Both the position numbers and the translations under genes were made by a program. Of a stretch of 64,000 bases of DNA, positions 11,833-23,748 are shown piece after piece (positions within the stretch are counted from its first letter, which is position 1; every line of letters starts with the position of its first letter). Source of the stretch: Whalleya microplaca (taxonomy: Eukaryota; Ascomycota; Sordariomycetes; Xylariales; Xylariaceae); assembly GCA_022497155.1 (NCBI GenBank), contig MU385711.1, positions 1,512,673-1,576,672 of the forward strand, given 5' to 3'. Below the pieces are notes generated by a model that saw only the letters and a list, made by a program, of their open reading frames with translations, was not told the DNA's origin and searched no databases.

Positions 11833-12448
11833 CCATAGTTATCCGTCATTTAGTGTAAGAGGAACCGGTGGCCTGTGTACGGAGTAGATATCAGCTGGTT
11901 GTCAACGTCACGCATGACCACAGCTACCTATAGGTAGTGCTTTGGGATAGTTAAATTGCTCCTATACCGTACGCACTCTTGTGTCTTGTGATTTAGATGG
12001 TGTGGTGTCTACTCAAGTGAAACCCAGCGAATTATCTCGTACATGTGATTGTGTCGTGTGAATTGAATGGTCCGGTGTGGCTTTTTGGGGGGCTTTGCCA
12101 AGCCATTCTTGTAGGCCGGGATGCAACTTGGTTGAATCAAGCACCAGGACCTATTCTATTAGGAGTCATGTACTTTATTTTAACAAGATGGAAAATACAT
12201 TCATCGTGAATCGAAGGACTCCGATGTTATCCACCGGAGGACAGATGATTATTCGGAACGCGCTAGGTGTAATCTACATCGCTTATAGGAGTATGCACGC
12301 TTATAGGGGTGTGCTCGGATACTATAATTATTCAGGAAACGGAGCTTGGATAATCTGTTTCTGAGAGTGGAATAAGCACAACATCGTAGCTTCCATGTTA
12401 GAATGTATTGCCTTATTTCACTCAATATATTAACGTCTGAAATTGTGA
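11833..12448. other. Intergenic between convergent genes
   Basis: This stretch lies between the F-box/ankyrin gene and the DUF3176 gene. It has short direct repeats such as CGCTTATAGG near 12288-12310. The 95-codon open frame near 12080-12364 lacks any recognisable feature, and I do not call it a gene. Confidence 0.5.
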
Positions 12449-14742
12449 TTATGGTGCGTGATTATTCAATGGCATCATAGTATGGCACAGTTCAAGCCTC
12501 CCATCGTTATCCCCAAGCTTGACAGCAATCGTCCGGGCTTTCTCTTCCAACCTATCCACAGTCTCACAATCCCTTATGGCAATGTGCCCATCCGTGTCCA
12601 ACCCGTGAGCCAGGCTTGCGAGAGAACTGCCCTTCCACGCGGAGAGTCCCAGACTGGAAGTTTGCCAGATAGACAAAACACAGAAAGTCAAGCCGACTAA
12701 CATCGTGAATAGCGGGAACACCAGGTAACCCCAGGTTATCTTGATGTAGATCGTCCACTGTTGCGCCGCCCCCGTATGGGGCGTGTCGTGGAGAGCTATG
12801 TCCCTCATCCAGGTTGAAAATACCCGCGACAGATTGTCAAGCGTGTCGTTGACGCTCGAGGCCGTGGCGATCCGGTTAGATGCCACGGTTTCGGAGGCGT
12901 ACCCGTCTGGTCTACTCCAATACCGATCTAGGGCTTCGATATTCGTTTTGTCGTTGAAGAAGTTCACAATGCCGGCAGTTGTCGCTTGTGACTGTATCAT
13001 ATCAAGTTAGTATTTCCTCTTTCAAAATAGTTTGACGAATTATTAGGACTTCGAAGATTTGTCCTGTGATCCCTCGACTCCTGATAATACCCCTAAAAGA
13101 AATATTTTGCCCCTAGAATAGGATAAAGGGGGCAATGAACGACTCTAGATACTACTCACCACATTGAAAGTCAAAGGTGTACCTTTAGGAAGGTCTAGTC
13201 GAGCTGCTTCGTCGTCTGGAATGGCCAGCTGAAGGTCTGTTCTAGAGAAGTCTTGGTTGCCGACGGGAAACGAGTTGTTTAGCTCGGCATCCATTTCGGC
13301 AATCTTTTTCATCCGTTCCTCTGGATAATCACGTATCGACGCATAGACATCGACTGGTTCAAAAGATCGATTCACACGTTCTGACCACTCGCCAAGGACG
13401 TTCTCCGTCAGCACATTTTGCTCGACTTTGCTCTGATAAACCCTGGTGCAGAAGTAAAGTGCACATTCAGAAGCAGTCGCAGTCACATCTTCCCAAGCGC
13501 TTTCATTCTTGGCGTATGATTCACCTGCCATGATGAACTCCTTGGCCATGATCAACGTCTTCGGATTTTCCCTAAAGGAGATTGTCTGCCGGTTTGACGA
13601 GGTAACATAGCTTGAAAAGAAGGACGCAGAAGAATCAGGAACACCAGTTGGGTTCGATAATGTCAGTGGCTTTGTCGTGTTGCTGGAAGTACTGGTGCTG
13701 TTCACAATTATTTCCTCGAGACTGTAACTGGGTGTTCCATAGCTATCCTTTCTCTTCAGGTGAGACGAAATGTCTTGACAAGTACTGCAGATAGCTAAAG
13801 AGGTAGCCAGAGGCCAAGTACAGTTACCCGTACCGCAGGTGAACCGAACATCTCGGCGCTGGCCCTGGGAGGCAAGGTACATGCCGGTAAAGAAGGCGGC
13901 TCCGATCCCAATATCGGGTGTGATCACCCAATCTGGGACTTCGACGGTCATGTCTGAAGGGTCGCCTGAAGGGTCGCTGTCCACCGTCATCGTCGACCAG
14001 TGGGAATCAATACTCAGTATTCCGATATCAAGATCTAGGCTTTGGCCGATGTCCGCAGACATGGTCGCCCTGTCATCGTTTCGTCCGACATGGGTGATGA
14101 CTGCCTGCAAGAATGGCTCAAACCCGAGGAGTAAAATGATGATGAGAGGCCCTAACGTGGTCCAGTGTCTAGGGATATGTACACATTAGAGCCTACCCTA
14201 TATTTATTCATATAGGCTATTCCGGGAATGAGTGGTGCCCGTGTCTAGACTCACCGCACATGGATATGCCGTAGTAACCGCATACTTCCCCATGGCCCCC
14301 GGCTAGCTTCCTCAAACCGATCGAACGTAATGAGCTGGTCCGACTTCCTGTAGAACCAGTTCCACTTCTGCTGAGCGATACATGACCCTACCGCAAAAGC
14401 AAAGGAGGCCTTCGAAATGGCTCCCAGGACCGAGATGATGGTATTCAGAGAAATGGGAGAGGTCCAATCACCTAGAGGCTTGCCGTCCGACACCGCCAGA
14501 AGCACGATGGCCGTGACCATGGACGCGATACTCAACACCGTCAACGCGATTTCCCACCACCATAGGAAACGCCGATTATCTTGCCCCGATTCCGTCGGAA
14601 GCTTCTCCCCGGTTTCATCTGGCTGAGAATTCACGTGATGCCATCCTTTCCCTCTTGTTGACATGGTGTCAGCACCTTCAGAGACTCTGTTTGATTCGTC
14701 TGAAACGTCATCGTCTCGCATCAGGCCTCTATAAGTGTACAT
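12449..14742 (-). CDS. DUF3176-family multi-pass membrane protein
   Basis: Three exons on the minus strand, 14742-14255, 14168-13160 and 12991-12449, give 679 residues. Both introns have GTGAGT donors and AG acceptors and preserve the frame. The N-terminal WWWEIALTVLSIASMVTAIV segment (about 61-86), a second segment near 98-122 with KASFAFAVGSCIAQQKWNWF, a third near 165-187, and a C-terminal one (585-608) give four predicted membrane spans around a large loop of about 400 residues with several N-glycosylation sequons and paired cysteines. This layout is typical of the fungal DUF3176 family, whose function is not known. The start is the first ATG of the open frame (MYTYRGL); the frame extends a few codons upstream without another ATG. 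Confidence 0.85.
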
Positions 14743-16248
14743 GATCTGTTCAGAGGTTGGCAGGAAGCGCAAATCATCTTGTATCGAAAGGGCTGTGTAG
14801 ATATCGAACTAACACCAGGACCCAGGGGCGGAAGAAGGCTTAAGCAACGACAAGCATTGCCCTAAGCGAGCCATCTGCCTTGATCACAATTTCAGAGTTA
14901 GGCATCTAGGGTATGTTACAGATTATAGATAAAGTTAGCCCAGCTATCTAACTTGATCGTCGTTAGTGTCACATCCTTCTATGGCACTGCAAATGCAGGG
15001 CTGAGGCACAGCATACCTGACGCGCCCAAACAGCCAATTAAGCATTTTGGTATGATATAATGATGGACCGTTTGGGATGATCGCTCCTTCAGCTGTTTCC
15101 TAAGTAGCTGCCTAGATATGGACTAACCTTGATATGTTATAAGTTGGTGGCATTTACCGAAGGGCTCGAATGACATAGTGTCGATCTGAGTATCCGCCAG
15201 GTGCACGCCATAGGCTATTGTAGATGATAGATACGGAGTAAACCGTCATGTGCCTAGTTTTGAGGAGAAAGGACAATTACTCTGTACAGTCAGTCACTTG
15301 CAGTCTTCTTTGAAGAATAGGAAAAAGGATAAAGCCCTATTGGGTGTTTCCCCTGAAAGAGATGTCCAATAACAAAGCTGTAAAGTATGTATGTCTATAA
15401 TATTTATAGTCGGTACCTGATCTCCAGCTAACACAAATTTTAGCGTGGCGGTTGTACAACAGAATGTATGTACTTATGTATTCCATTTTCGCATTTACAT
15501 TCATGGATGTAATAGGCTGACTGGTTGATAGGATATTAGATAAAGCCACTAGTGATCTAGCCACAGCGATTTCCAGCCACCACAACAGCCACACAAGCCT
15601 CCCTTTATCCAACAAGCAAGCAAGTCCCTGCTAACAAATTTCTAAAAATTGACTGTAAAACGTCAGCACCGTACATACCAGCCCCTCCAAGTACCTAGGT
15701 ACATAGGTACATACATACCTACCCCTGTCCCCACCACACGGGTGCCACCTGGGCCACCCGGGCCACCTCATGCACTGATGCACCGCCTGGCCAGCCTGTC
15801 CAGAGCCCGACGAATCCCTCCTCCATTCCTCCATTCACACACCGTCCCGTCCACCACCCCCACCAAACCGCAGCACTTGTGCAGTAGTTAGCGACAACTC
15901 GTTCTTTACATAGTACGACTACTACACGTACATCACTACAACACGTACTTGTTCTTCTGTCTGTGTGCTAGCAATAGGGGGTTAATTGGGCATGTCCTTC
16001 TCTTCTTCACGTTCTTCAATATATCTCTTCAACATATCTCTCTTTTCTTCTTGAAGACCTCAATTCCCTTTTGCGCCTTTTGAGCCTTTATTAGCCGCTT
16101 AGCCTACAGTCTTTTTCTTCTGAATAGCCACCCTCCCTTGGGCCTCCCTTCGGTCTAGACATCCGCTCTCCTTATATCCTCGACCGCATCGTTTGACCGC
16201 ATCGTCGCGTTGCTGTGCTATACGCATCGGCAACCTATCCTTATTTTC
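14743..16248. other. Intergenic between divergent genes
   Basis: This is the shared 5' region of the DUF3176 gene (minus) and the VPS62 gene (plus). It is AT-rich up to about 15,600, then CT-rich towards the VPS62 start. It includes the TACCTAGGTACATAGGTAC type of repeat that recurs in this genome. No gene is supported. Confidence 0.55.
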
Positions 16249-17790
16249 ATGTACCACCTCCGCCGTATAACTATTGTCCTCGTCTTCCTCGGCATCGTCA
16301 TTTTCCTCGCCACAGCTTTACCTCGCATCCTCAATCCCGTCCCGCCGAGCAAGGAAAAGCAAGACGCCGATAAGCAATGGATTAACACCTCTCCATACTG
16401 GCTCGACCGCCAAGCGTGTCGCTGGCTAAGCCTTTGTGGCCTCCTGCACGTCAGATCCGATCCACCCGCCAAGCGGAAGAATGGCGATGGAGGCCATAGA
16501 CACGACCTAAGACACCTTCTGAACGAAGGACAAATAGCCGCATCAGGACGGGGAAGCGGTAACAGCAAGGGCGAATTAAGGTCGATACCCGAATATGTTT
16601 TAAACTATGCACCGTTGGTTCATCTCTATTCACAAGAGTTCTTCTGGCCCTCCGACATCGCCGATCATGTCAAGCATATGCTCCCCGAAGTCGACGACGA
16701 CGACACACCGGTCAACGAGACCGAGTCCTTGACCTTGGCTAACTTAAACGAGTTGAGCTCAAAAATTGGGTTCGAGCATATAAAGAGCAAGGACGATGTT
16801 GAGTCTCGACCTGGCTGGCTATTTAGCAAAGAAAATACACCTAAAGTCCCGAAGGATCAGGCGGACGAGGACGACGGTCATCTTGATGAGAATCCAGGAG
16901 AGCCCGCATGGCTTGGCGAAGATACAACATGGTATGATGTGGATCGCGAGCACCCACTACACCGAATCTCCGATCCGCGCAAGCTTCCTGCTGGCATCAC
17001 ACAACACCGACCGCTGGCGAGACGGTCGCGAAACTCTCCTTTGCGCCGCGAACAACATAGGATTATACCTCCATCCGAGCAGAATAAGCCTGATGACTCG
17101 GGATACTCACGTGCGCCAGCCACTCTCGTTTTAGTCGATAAAGGTTCTGGCATTGTTGACGCCTTCTGGTTTTTCTTTTATGCCTACAACTTGGGACAGA
17201 CGGTTCTAGGCACCCGCTACGGAAATCATGTTGGGGACTGGGAGCACACAATGATTCGTTTTGAAGCAGGCGTCCCGCGCGCTGTCTTCTTCAGTGAGCA
17301 CGAGGGCGGTCAGGCCTATGCGTGGCAGGCCGTAGAGAAGCGCGGAAATGCGACGCAGATACAGAGACCCGTCATCTACAGTGCCGTAGGGTCGCATGCC
17401 ATGTACGCCACGCCCGGCGTTCATCCTTATGTGCTACCATTCAAGATGCTCAAGGATGTGACGGATCGCGGGCCGCTTTGGGACCCGTCCAAGAATTTCA
17501 GGGGTTACTGGTATGACTACACTGTTCCCGGAGACGCAGAAGGCCTGGAGCCGGTCAAGGAGAACCCCGAGGAGCCCACGAGCTGGTTTCACTACAAGGG
17601 AACATGGGGCGACAAGCTTTACGGCTTGAACGATGTGCGACAGTGGAGGCTGTTTGGCCAGTACCACTATGTCACCGGCCCACAGGGGCCGAAGTTCAAG
17701 AACCTGGGCAGGGAAAAGGTCTGCCAGACCTGGAGGTGCCGCATCATACATAGCATCGCGGAAGGCAAGAAGGGAAGTTGGCATTCATGA
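16249..17790 (+). CDS. VPS62: VPS62-family vacuolar protein sorting protein
   Basis: Single exon of 513 residues, starting at the ATG of MYHLRR. A hydrophobic segment at residues 6-28 is a probable signal anchor. The middle (about 75-270) is hydrophilic with acidic stretches. The C-terminal half is the conserved VPS62 domain: YNLGQTVLGTRYGNHVGDWE, VFFSEHEGGQAYAW, YSAVGSHAMYATPG and FRGYWYDYTV are its hallmark segments. VPS62 was found in yeast as needed for cytoplasm-to-vacuole protein targeting; its biochemical role is unclear. The family is widespread in fungi, often secreted or endomembrane-bound. It stands alone with no obvious operon-like partner. The family call is firm; its cellular role here is inferred. 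Confidence 0.88.
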   Translation: MYHLRRITIVLVFLGIVIFLATALPRILNPVPPSKEKQDADKQWINTSPYWLDRQACRWLSLCGLLHVRSDPPAKRKNGDGGHRHDLRHLLNEGQIAASGRGSGNSKGELRSIPEYVLNYAPLVHLYSQEFFWPSDIADHVKHMLPEVDDDDTPVNETESLTLANLNELSSKIGFEHIKSKDDVESRPGWLFSKENTPKVPKDQADEDDGHLDENPGEPAWLGEDTTWYDVDREHPLHRISDPRKLPAGITQHRPLARRSRNSPLRREQHRIIPPSEQNKPDDSGYSRAPATLVLVDKGSGIVDAFWFFFYAYNLGQTVLGTRYGNHVGDWEHTMIRFEAGVPRAVFFSEHEGGQAYAWQAVEKRGNATQIQRPVIYSAVGSHAMYATPGVHPYVLPFKMLKDVTDRGPLWDPSKNFRGYWYDYTVPGDAEGLEPVKENPEEPTSWFHYKGTWGDKLYGLNDVRQWRLFGQYHYVTGPQGPKFKNLGREKVCQTWRCRIIHSIAEGKKGSWHS

Positions 17791-18594
17791 TCAGTATAGA
17801 CTTTGCGGCGTTGATAGGATAGATACCCCAGTAGCAAGTTCGCAGATTCAGTTGCGGATTTATGGGACTTGAGTTTCAGCTCGGAATATATTGCGATTAG
17901 ACTACAACATACTTTTATTTACTGTGCTCAAAGGGTCTCTGCTATGCTGACATATTAAAAGGTCGAGTGATTACCTGGGCATAAGGGGTAGCCTTTAACT
18001 GAATAACAGTGTTGGGTTCTTATTCATCTTTTACAGTACGGCTTGATTTCGAGGCAGAAGGAGCATTGCATACGTCTATTTGTAAACAGTCTATTGACCG
18101 AGAGAGGGGAATAATAAAACTACTAGACAAACCAGGCCCTTAAAAATATTTCGTTAGGTTAACATTCAAGCTGAAATCCGTCACGAGGCTTCGCGGTTGT
18201 GGGGAAGAGCCAATCTCCGCACTCTGCAACCACATGTCCGCCCAGCTTACCCCAGATCCCCGGGCCATTGCGAGCCTAGGCGCGCGCCGCCATTGGTGCG
18301 CATACCGACCACCATCGTGCGCGACGCTGGGTAAACCCTCCACTCAGCATCGTGCGTCTGCTCGTGTTCCTGGCGAGCACTCGCCCCATCGAGTATAGCC
18401 TCCGCAGGAAAGTCGTATGTCCCCCGACACTGGGTTCGCGATGTGGGGTGCATATAAAAGGTCACATTCGCCCCGGCTGGCTGGTGTATAGCTTTTCTCA
18501 GCTGTGTACTTGTTTGAATTGAATGGGTTCAGCTGAGGAAGAGATATATATATATACTTGAAGATTTGTACAGGTATACGGCGGCAAGGGAAAG
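17791..18594. promoter_or_regulatory. Intergenic and promoter of the first sugar transporter
   Basis: The first half is the VPS62 3' flank. The second half is GC-rich promoter sequence. TATAAAAG at 18453-18460 is a good TATA box, about 135 bases before the start codon. GTGGGG at 18199-18204 and 18443-18448 and CCCCGG at 18471-18476 (CCGGGG on the other strand) fit the CreA carbon-repressor consensus SYGGRG. Function is inferred from motif and position. Confidence 0.5.
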
Positions 18595-20667
18595 ATGAAG
18601 CCTCATACGTATCAGGTATGTCTACTCAATACTACGGGTTGACATATCCCTCTTTGGAGGGAACAAAATCACTACTTGCTTTTATCACTACCTCGCAAAT
18701 ACCTCGCGGAGACTAACCACAGTCAACAGTTCCTCGTCGGCGTCTTCGCCTCGATGGGCTCCGTGCTCTACGGCTACGACCTCGGCGTCATCGCCAGCGT
18801 AGTCGGGGGCACGAACTACGCCGAGTTATTCCATGCCAACGCGGCGCAAAAGTACGCCTTTCGGCCTATGGCTCTTCTCGGGCTCCGCGGGATGCTAACT
18901 GAGATTACTCGCTAGTGGCGCTGTCGTCTCGCTGTTTACGGGGGGTGCCTTTTTTGGGGCCGGCTTCGCGGGAGCTGTGGGTGATTATCTTGGCCGGAGA
19001 CTCACTATCTTGACTGGTGCTTTGCTCTTTCTTATAGGCGGCTGTATCCAGACTGCGGCGCAGACGCTCAATTATTTGTATGGCGGGCGAGCTATTGCGG
19101 GATTGGGTGTTGGGTTCTTGACTATGATTATCCGGTGAGTTGTACCCCTGGCTCTTGATGAACGAAAGTGCTAATATCTCGATGTAGTAAGCAATATTTC
19201 CCACTGTCTGGTGGATCATTTTCTTGAGAAGTGGGCTGTTGTGCCGCTCTTGATTTTGGGGGATTAATACTAACTGTAGTTTCACCATAGCGGTCTACCA
19301 GAGTGAAATAGCTCATCCATCCATCCGAGGAAGAGTGACTGGCCTGCAACAGTTTATGCTTGGGATCGGATCATTCTTAGCTGGATGGATATCATGGGGA
19401 TGCTTTGTAAACCTGAACAATAGTGCCCAGTGGCGTGTACCCCTAGGGATCCAGAATTTCCCTGCGGTCGTTCTCGCAGCTCTGATCCTGTTTTTCCCAG
19501 AGTCTCCGCGCTGGCTCATAGACCATAACAGAGCCGACGAAGGACTCAGGACTCTGGCGGAGCTCCATGCCAATGGTGATATCAATGATAGCTGGGTACG
19601 AGCCGAATTTGCTCAGATTCAAGTATGCTTCCCCCCTTGATCAGTATCACTGGTATGTTGCTCATAGTTTAACTTCTAGGAATCTATCACTGTGGAACAC
19701 GAGCAAGAGGCCAAGAGCTATCTGGAACTTTTCACCAACCGGTAAGCATGGTTATCGAGTTCATTTCCATTGCCTATATCTTTGACTGACCTATCACCAA
19801 CCAGCTCGGCGTTCCGTCGCCTCTTCCTCGCCTGCGCTATTCAAGCCGCTACCCAGATGACTGGTGTCTCGGCCATCCAGTATTTCTCCATCACCATCTT
19901 CGCCAATATCGGAATTACAGCGGACAATGCGCTGAAATACCAAGCTATCAACAACATTCTCGCCCTGGTCGCACAGGCTGCTTGCATGTTCCTGATCGAC
20001 AAGTTTGGACGACGGCCCACGATTATCACTGGAAACCTATTCAACTGCCTCATGTTCTTGATCGCGACTGTCTTACTCGCCAAATTCCCGCCAGACACAA
20101 ACTCTGGCGGAACTGCCGGCTGGGGCTTCATCATTGTGTAAGTGAACGGACAAACTAGCTGGGGAATAATGTAGTGGCTAATATAATCACAGCACCTGGC
20201 TCTACAACATCTCCTTCTCCTTCGCCTGCGGCCCATTATCCTGGTAAGCCTCATCTTTCCACCCACGTAATCCGCACTCCCGACTGACCACTAACGAAAC
20301 ACACAGGATCATCCCAGCAGAGATCTTCGACACGCACACGCGCAGCAAGGGCGTCTCGATCGCGACGATGACGAGCTTCGCCTTCAACACGATGATCGGG
20401 CAGGTGACGGAGATCGCGATGAAGACGGTGACGTGGCGGTACTACCTGCTATTCGTCATCTGCAACTTCACCAACGCCGTATTCTTCTACCTCGTCCTGC
20501 CCGAGACCAAGAAGCTGCCTCTCGAGGAGATGAACTACCTCTTCACCCACGCGCCCTGGATCGTGCCGGGCACCGACAAGGCCAAGTATTCCGCCAACTT
20601 GGCCGCCGATGTCGAGAGACGTGCCGCGGAGTTGCGGGAGAAGATCGAGGTCCATGAGGTGAATTAG
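18595..20667 (+). CDS. MFS sugar/monosaccharide transporter
   Basis: Eight exons: 18595-18615, 18730-18851, 18916-19134, 19280-19622, 19680-19741, 19805-20137, 20193-20243 and 20307-20667. They give 503 residues of the sugar-porter family of the major facilitator superfamily, expected to have 12 membrane spans in the plasma membrane. Signatures seen are YGYDLGVIASVV (span 1), GDYLGRR, RAIAGLGVGFL, PESPRWLIDHNRA, QMTGVSAIQYFSITIF (span 7) and LPETKKLPLEEM after span 12. The first exon codes only MKPHTYQ. The exon 3/exon 4 junction is awkward: the consensus donor CCG|GTGAGT joins in frame only to an acceptor at 19279, giving MIIRFTIAVYQSEIAHP where relatives have MIIP(L/V)YQ. The obvious acceptor CATAG (19290) would shift the frame. 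The gene is otherwise intact and is convergent with the sulfate permease gene. The sugar transported cannot be told from sequence. Confidence 0.85.
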
Positions 20668-21113
20668 GTGGGCGTTGAGATGGGCGTAATTGGTGCCTGG
20701 GTGCATTGTGTGCGCGCTGGTTGTGAAGGGGTAGAGTTGTGGGTAGGCATTGGGGTTGACGAGCATTAGCATAAGCCCTTGGACACTTTCGAGGCTACAA
20801 GGCAGTATATATATATCAGATCATTATATAGTCCCTATCATATACGAGCATTTCAACAATTAACCTATAATAGAATATCTCTAAGTTAGTCTTTTTCCGT
20901 GCTTAAGTCAAATGAAAATCTCATCAATCAAGTCCACGAAAGCTACGTCACTCGAACTTCCGTCATACCAAAATTCACAAGGATCGTTTCGAAATGTGTT
21001 ATGTCCGTCCTCGTCAGCACATAACATCTCAACTGCATTTACAAGTATTTCCATTACATCATCTATCCAAGCAGCTGTATACGGTCTTCTAAGGGGTATC
21101 TACACACGGGCCA
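20668..21113. other. Short intergenic between convergent transporter genes
   Basis: This stretch is AT-rich in the middle (TATATATATC near 20805) and probably carries both 3' UTRs. I see nothing coding in it. Confidence 0.55.
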
Positions 21114-23748
21114 TTAAGGCTTGGACACAGACGGCCTCCTATTATTCTCGAAGTTCTCCAACACCGCATCGACAGCCTCCTGCAAATCGGCATGGAAGAA
21201 CGGCCGGTTAAGGCCGTACACGGGCACCTGGATCTTCCCATCGCCGTTTGACGGGCGGCGCGACTGCACATTGATCTCCTCGTCGTCCTCCGCGGCCCGC
21301 TTCTTCTCGTGCACGGTCTTCTCCCCCTGGTTGCTCGAGAGCGGGGAGGCCGCGTCCGCGAGCTCGGCGACGCTGAACACGGACTTCCAGCGCCCGGCGT
21401 GCGGGGGCCGCAGGAAGCCGAAGCCGGCGGCCACGAGCGCGCGCCGCGTCCACCGGTTCCGCACGTGCGCGAAGTGCCACTCCACGACGTCCGGCTGCGC
21501 GTATTTGTCTAGTTGGTTGCGAACGTCGATCAGCGCCTGCACGGCCGTCACGTCCACGTTGTTGACCGCCGAGCAGTCCAGGATGATAGCTCTCAGGGTC
21601 GGGCGCTCATCCACCTCGTCTATAATCACCTTTCCTTTTCTCGGGCCAGGGTTGTTCCATGGTCGGTCCTAAGGGGAGGTAAGTTAGTGAGGGAGCGAGG
21701 ATGGGATAAAACGTAGGGGTAGGTAACTTACGCCTAGCTTTCCTAGAGATGCTGGGTCCGTCCGTCGTGTGGCTTTGAATATTCCTGCCGTGAGCTCATC
21801 CAGGTAACGAGTCGCGTTCGGGTAGTTGAAGACCTCCGAGAACTGGTATATGAATACTCCCGGGGCCGGGTGGGTGACGGGTATCCGGGGGTTAGAGTTG
21901 TCTTCGTGGTCAATATCGATGAACAGGTTGCGATGGGACGACACGCTGCCCTCTTTCGGCCCATTGGCATTGTTTTGGGACAGAGACTGCGTCTCGGCGG
22001 AATTGGCAGCCCTTAGATCGCCAATAGTCCGGACTCCAACAATTCCTAGGAACCGTCCCTTGGCCTGGAACAGACGGAAAATGAACACTGCGAAGGAGAC
22101 GCAAATGGTCGTGTAGATGCCGTCCTCGATGCTGTCGAATATCGTTACGAGGACTCCGGCAAAAAATATGATCACCTCGAGAGGGGATATTCTCCAGAAC
22201 TGATACACCATTCTTGGAGGGCTGACGACATCCAGAACTGCGTGGATAATCACGGCCGCGAGTGATGCTTGAGGAATGTACCAGAAGACAGCCGTCAAGG
22301 CATACAGAGCAAGCAGCACGACAACTGCAGTAATCACACCCGCGAATGGGGTACGCACGCCAGATTTTGCCTTGATAGCTGTGCGAGAGAATGAGCCGGT
22401 CGCTGGGTACGCTCCAAGGAAAGGACCCAGCAGATTTGAGACACCGATTGCGACGAGTTCTTGGGACGGATCAATGAGGTAGTTGTTTACACGCCCAAAC
22501 GATTTAGAGATGGAAATGTGCTCGATAAGGACAACGATCACCGCCGCAGGGAGCTCCGAAAGAAAGAAAGAGACTATTCTCGAGTTCACCTCGGGGACCG
22601 CTGCATGTTGAAAGCCTGTTTTTGTTAGTCACGTTCATGCAAATAGCGTTATAATACAACTTACCACGTGGTACTTCACCTAGGACACTGAAGAGCGGAT
22701 GAGTCCGACGGTAAACATTCACGCCAGCGCTAATTCCAGTATATAGCAATATAACAAACGCTGTCCGCAACGTGGAAATGAAAAATAGCAGCTTCTCACG
22801 TTGGGGGTACTTCTTAGCCAGAAATGTGCAAGTTTCCCTGATAATATAGAGCATAAGCAGAGCCGTAAGTCCCATGGCGGCATCGATTGTAGTGTAGCGT
22901 AGATTCTTCAGAGTGTTGATTATGACAAGATACGTCGCATCTCGAGTCGAGAAGCGCTTTTTCGGGGTGTTCATTCCCATCATTGTCGGGACCTGTCCCA
23001 CCGCGATGTTGATGCCAGAGCCAGTCATGAACGCAGCGATAGAAGGAAGAGGAATGAAGTCGACAATCCAGCCAAGTCGTGCCAATCCAAGGAAAGTTAC
23101 GATACCACCAATTATAATAGCGAGAGCAGACGCTACAATGTGACCTGGGACGTCTGGAATTTCTGTCTTGGCTTTGTTGACGATTTCGCCAGTAACTGTC
23201 GACATGACTGCGACAGGCTTCTCAGGGGTTAGCAATCTATGTTCCAAATAACTAGGGCGCCAACTTACTCCGATTGTGATATCCTTTGAGGTTGCGAAGA
23301 ACCAATAGATCAGCACACCCATGAAGGATGAGTATAAACCATACTGCGGCTCAAGCTCTGCTAGGAGCGCGTAAGCCATGCCCTGAGGCACGACAACGGC
23401 ACCAACCGTGACACCTACGAGGAAATTCGATTAACCTTGCACAAGAGACATAAGAGCAGCTACGGGCTTACCAGCAATCAAGTCGCCGACAAACCATATC
23501 CAGTTGTATCTCGTGATCCAGTGCAAGAACGGGAATAATCGATAGAAATAGTTCAAAACATCGCGCGGTGCCGGTGTAATACTCTGCAGCCACTCTACAG
23601 CGGTTGGCTCACCCTCCTCGTACGGCTCGACATCCGGGTAAGACTGAGGCGGGCCATTGCGCTCAGCCTCGCGTTGTTCGTACGGATCGAGGTTCAAACG
23701 AAAGAATTTGGCGAAACCATGACCCAGTTTCGTCCCTATGGATGACAT
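21114..23748 (-). CDS. SulP-family sulfate permease with STAS domain
   Basis: Five exons on the minus strand, 23748-23472, 23414-23269, 23217-22665, 22615-21732 and 21668-21114, give 804 residues. All introns have GTAAG donors and keep the frame. The protein is a proton-coupled sulfate uptake carrier of the plasma membrane. A hydrophilic N-terminus (1-75) precedes the SulP core: GVTVGAVVVPQGMAYALLA and EPQYGLYSSFMGVLIYWFFATSKDITIGPVAVMS are the family signature, and MTGSGINIAVGQVP and SRTAIKAKSGVRTP lie further in. A C-terminal STAS domain (about 600-735) includes LDCSAVNNVDVTAVQAL. The length is normal for fungal sulfate permeases (CYS-13/CYS-14, SUL1/SUL2 class). Such genes are usually induced under sulfur limitation by a CYS3/MetR bZIP factor; I did not identify a convincing site for it here. 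Confidence 0.93.
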
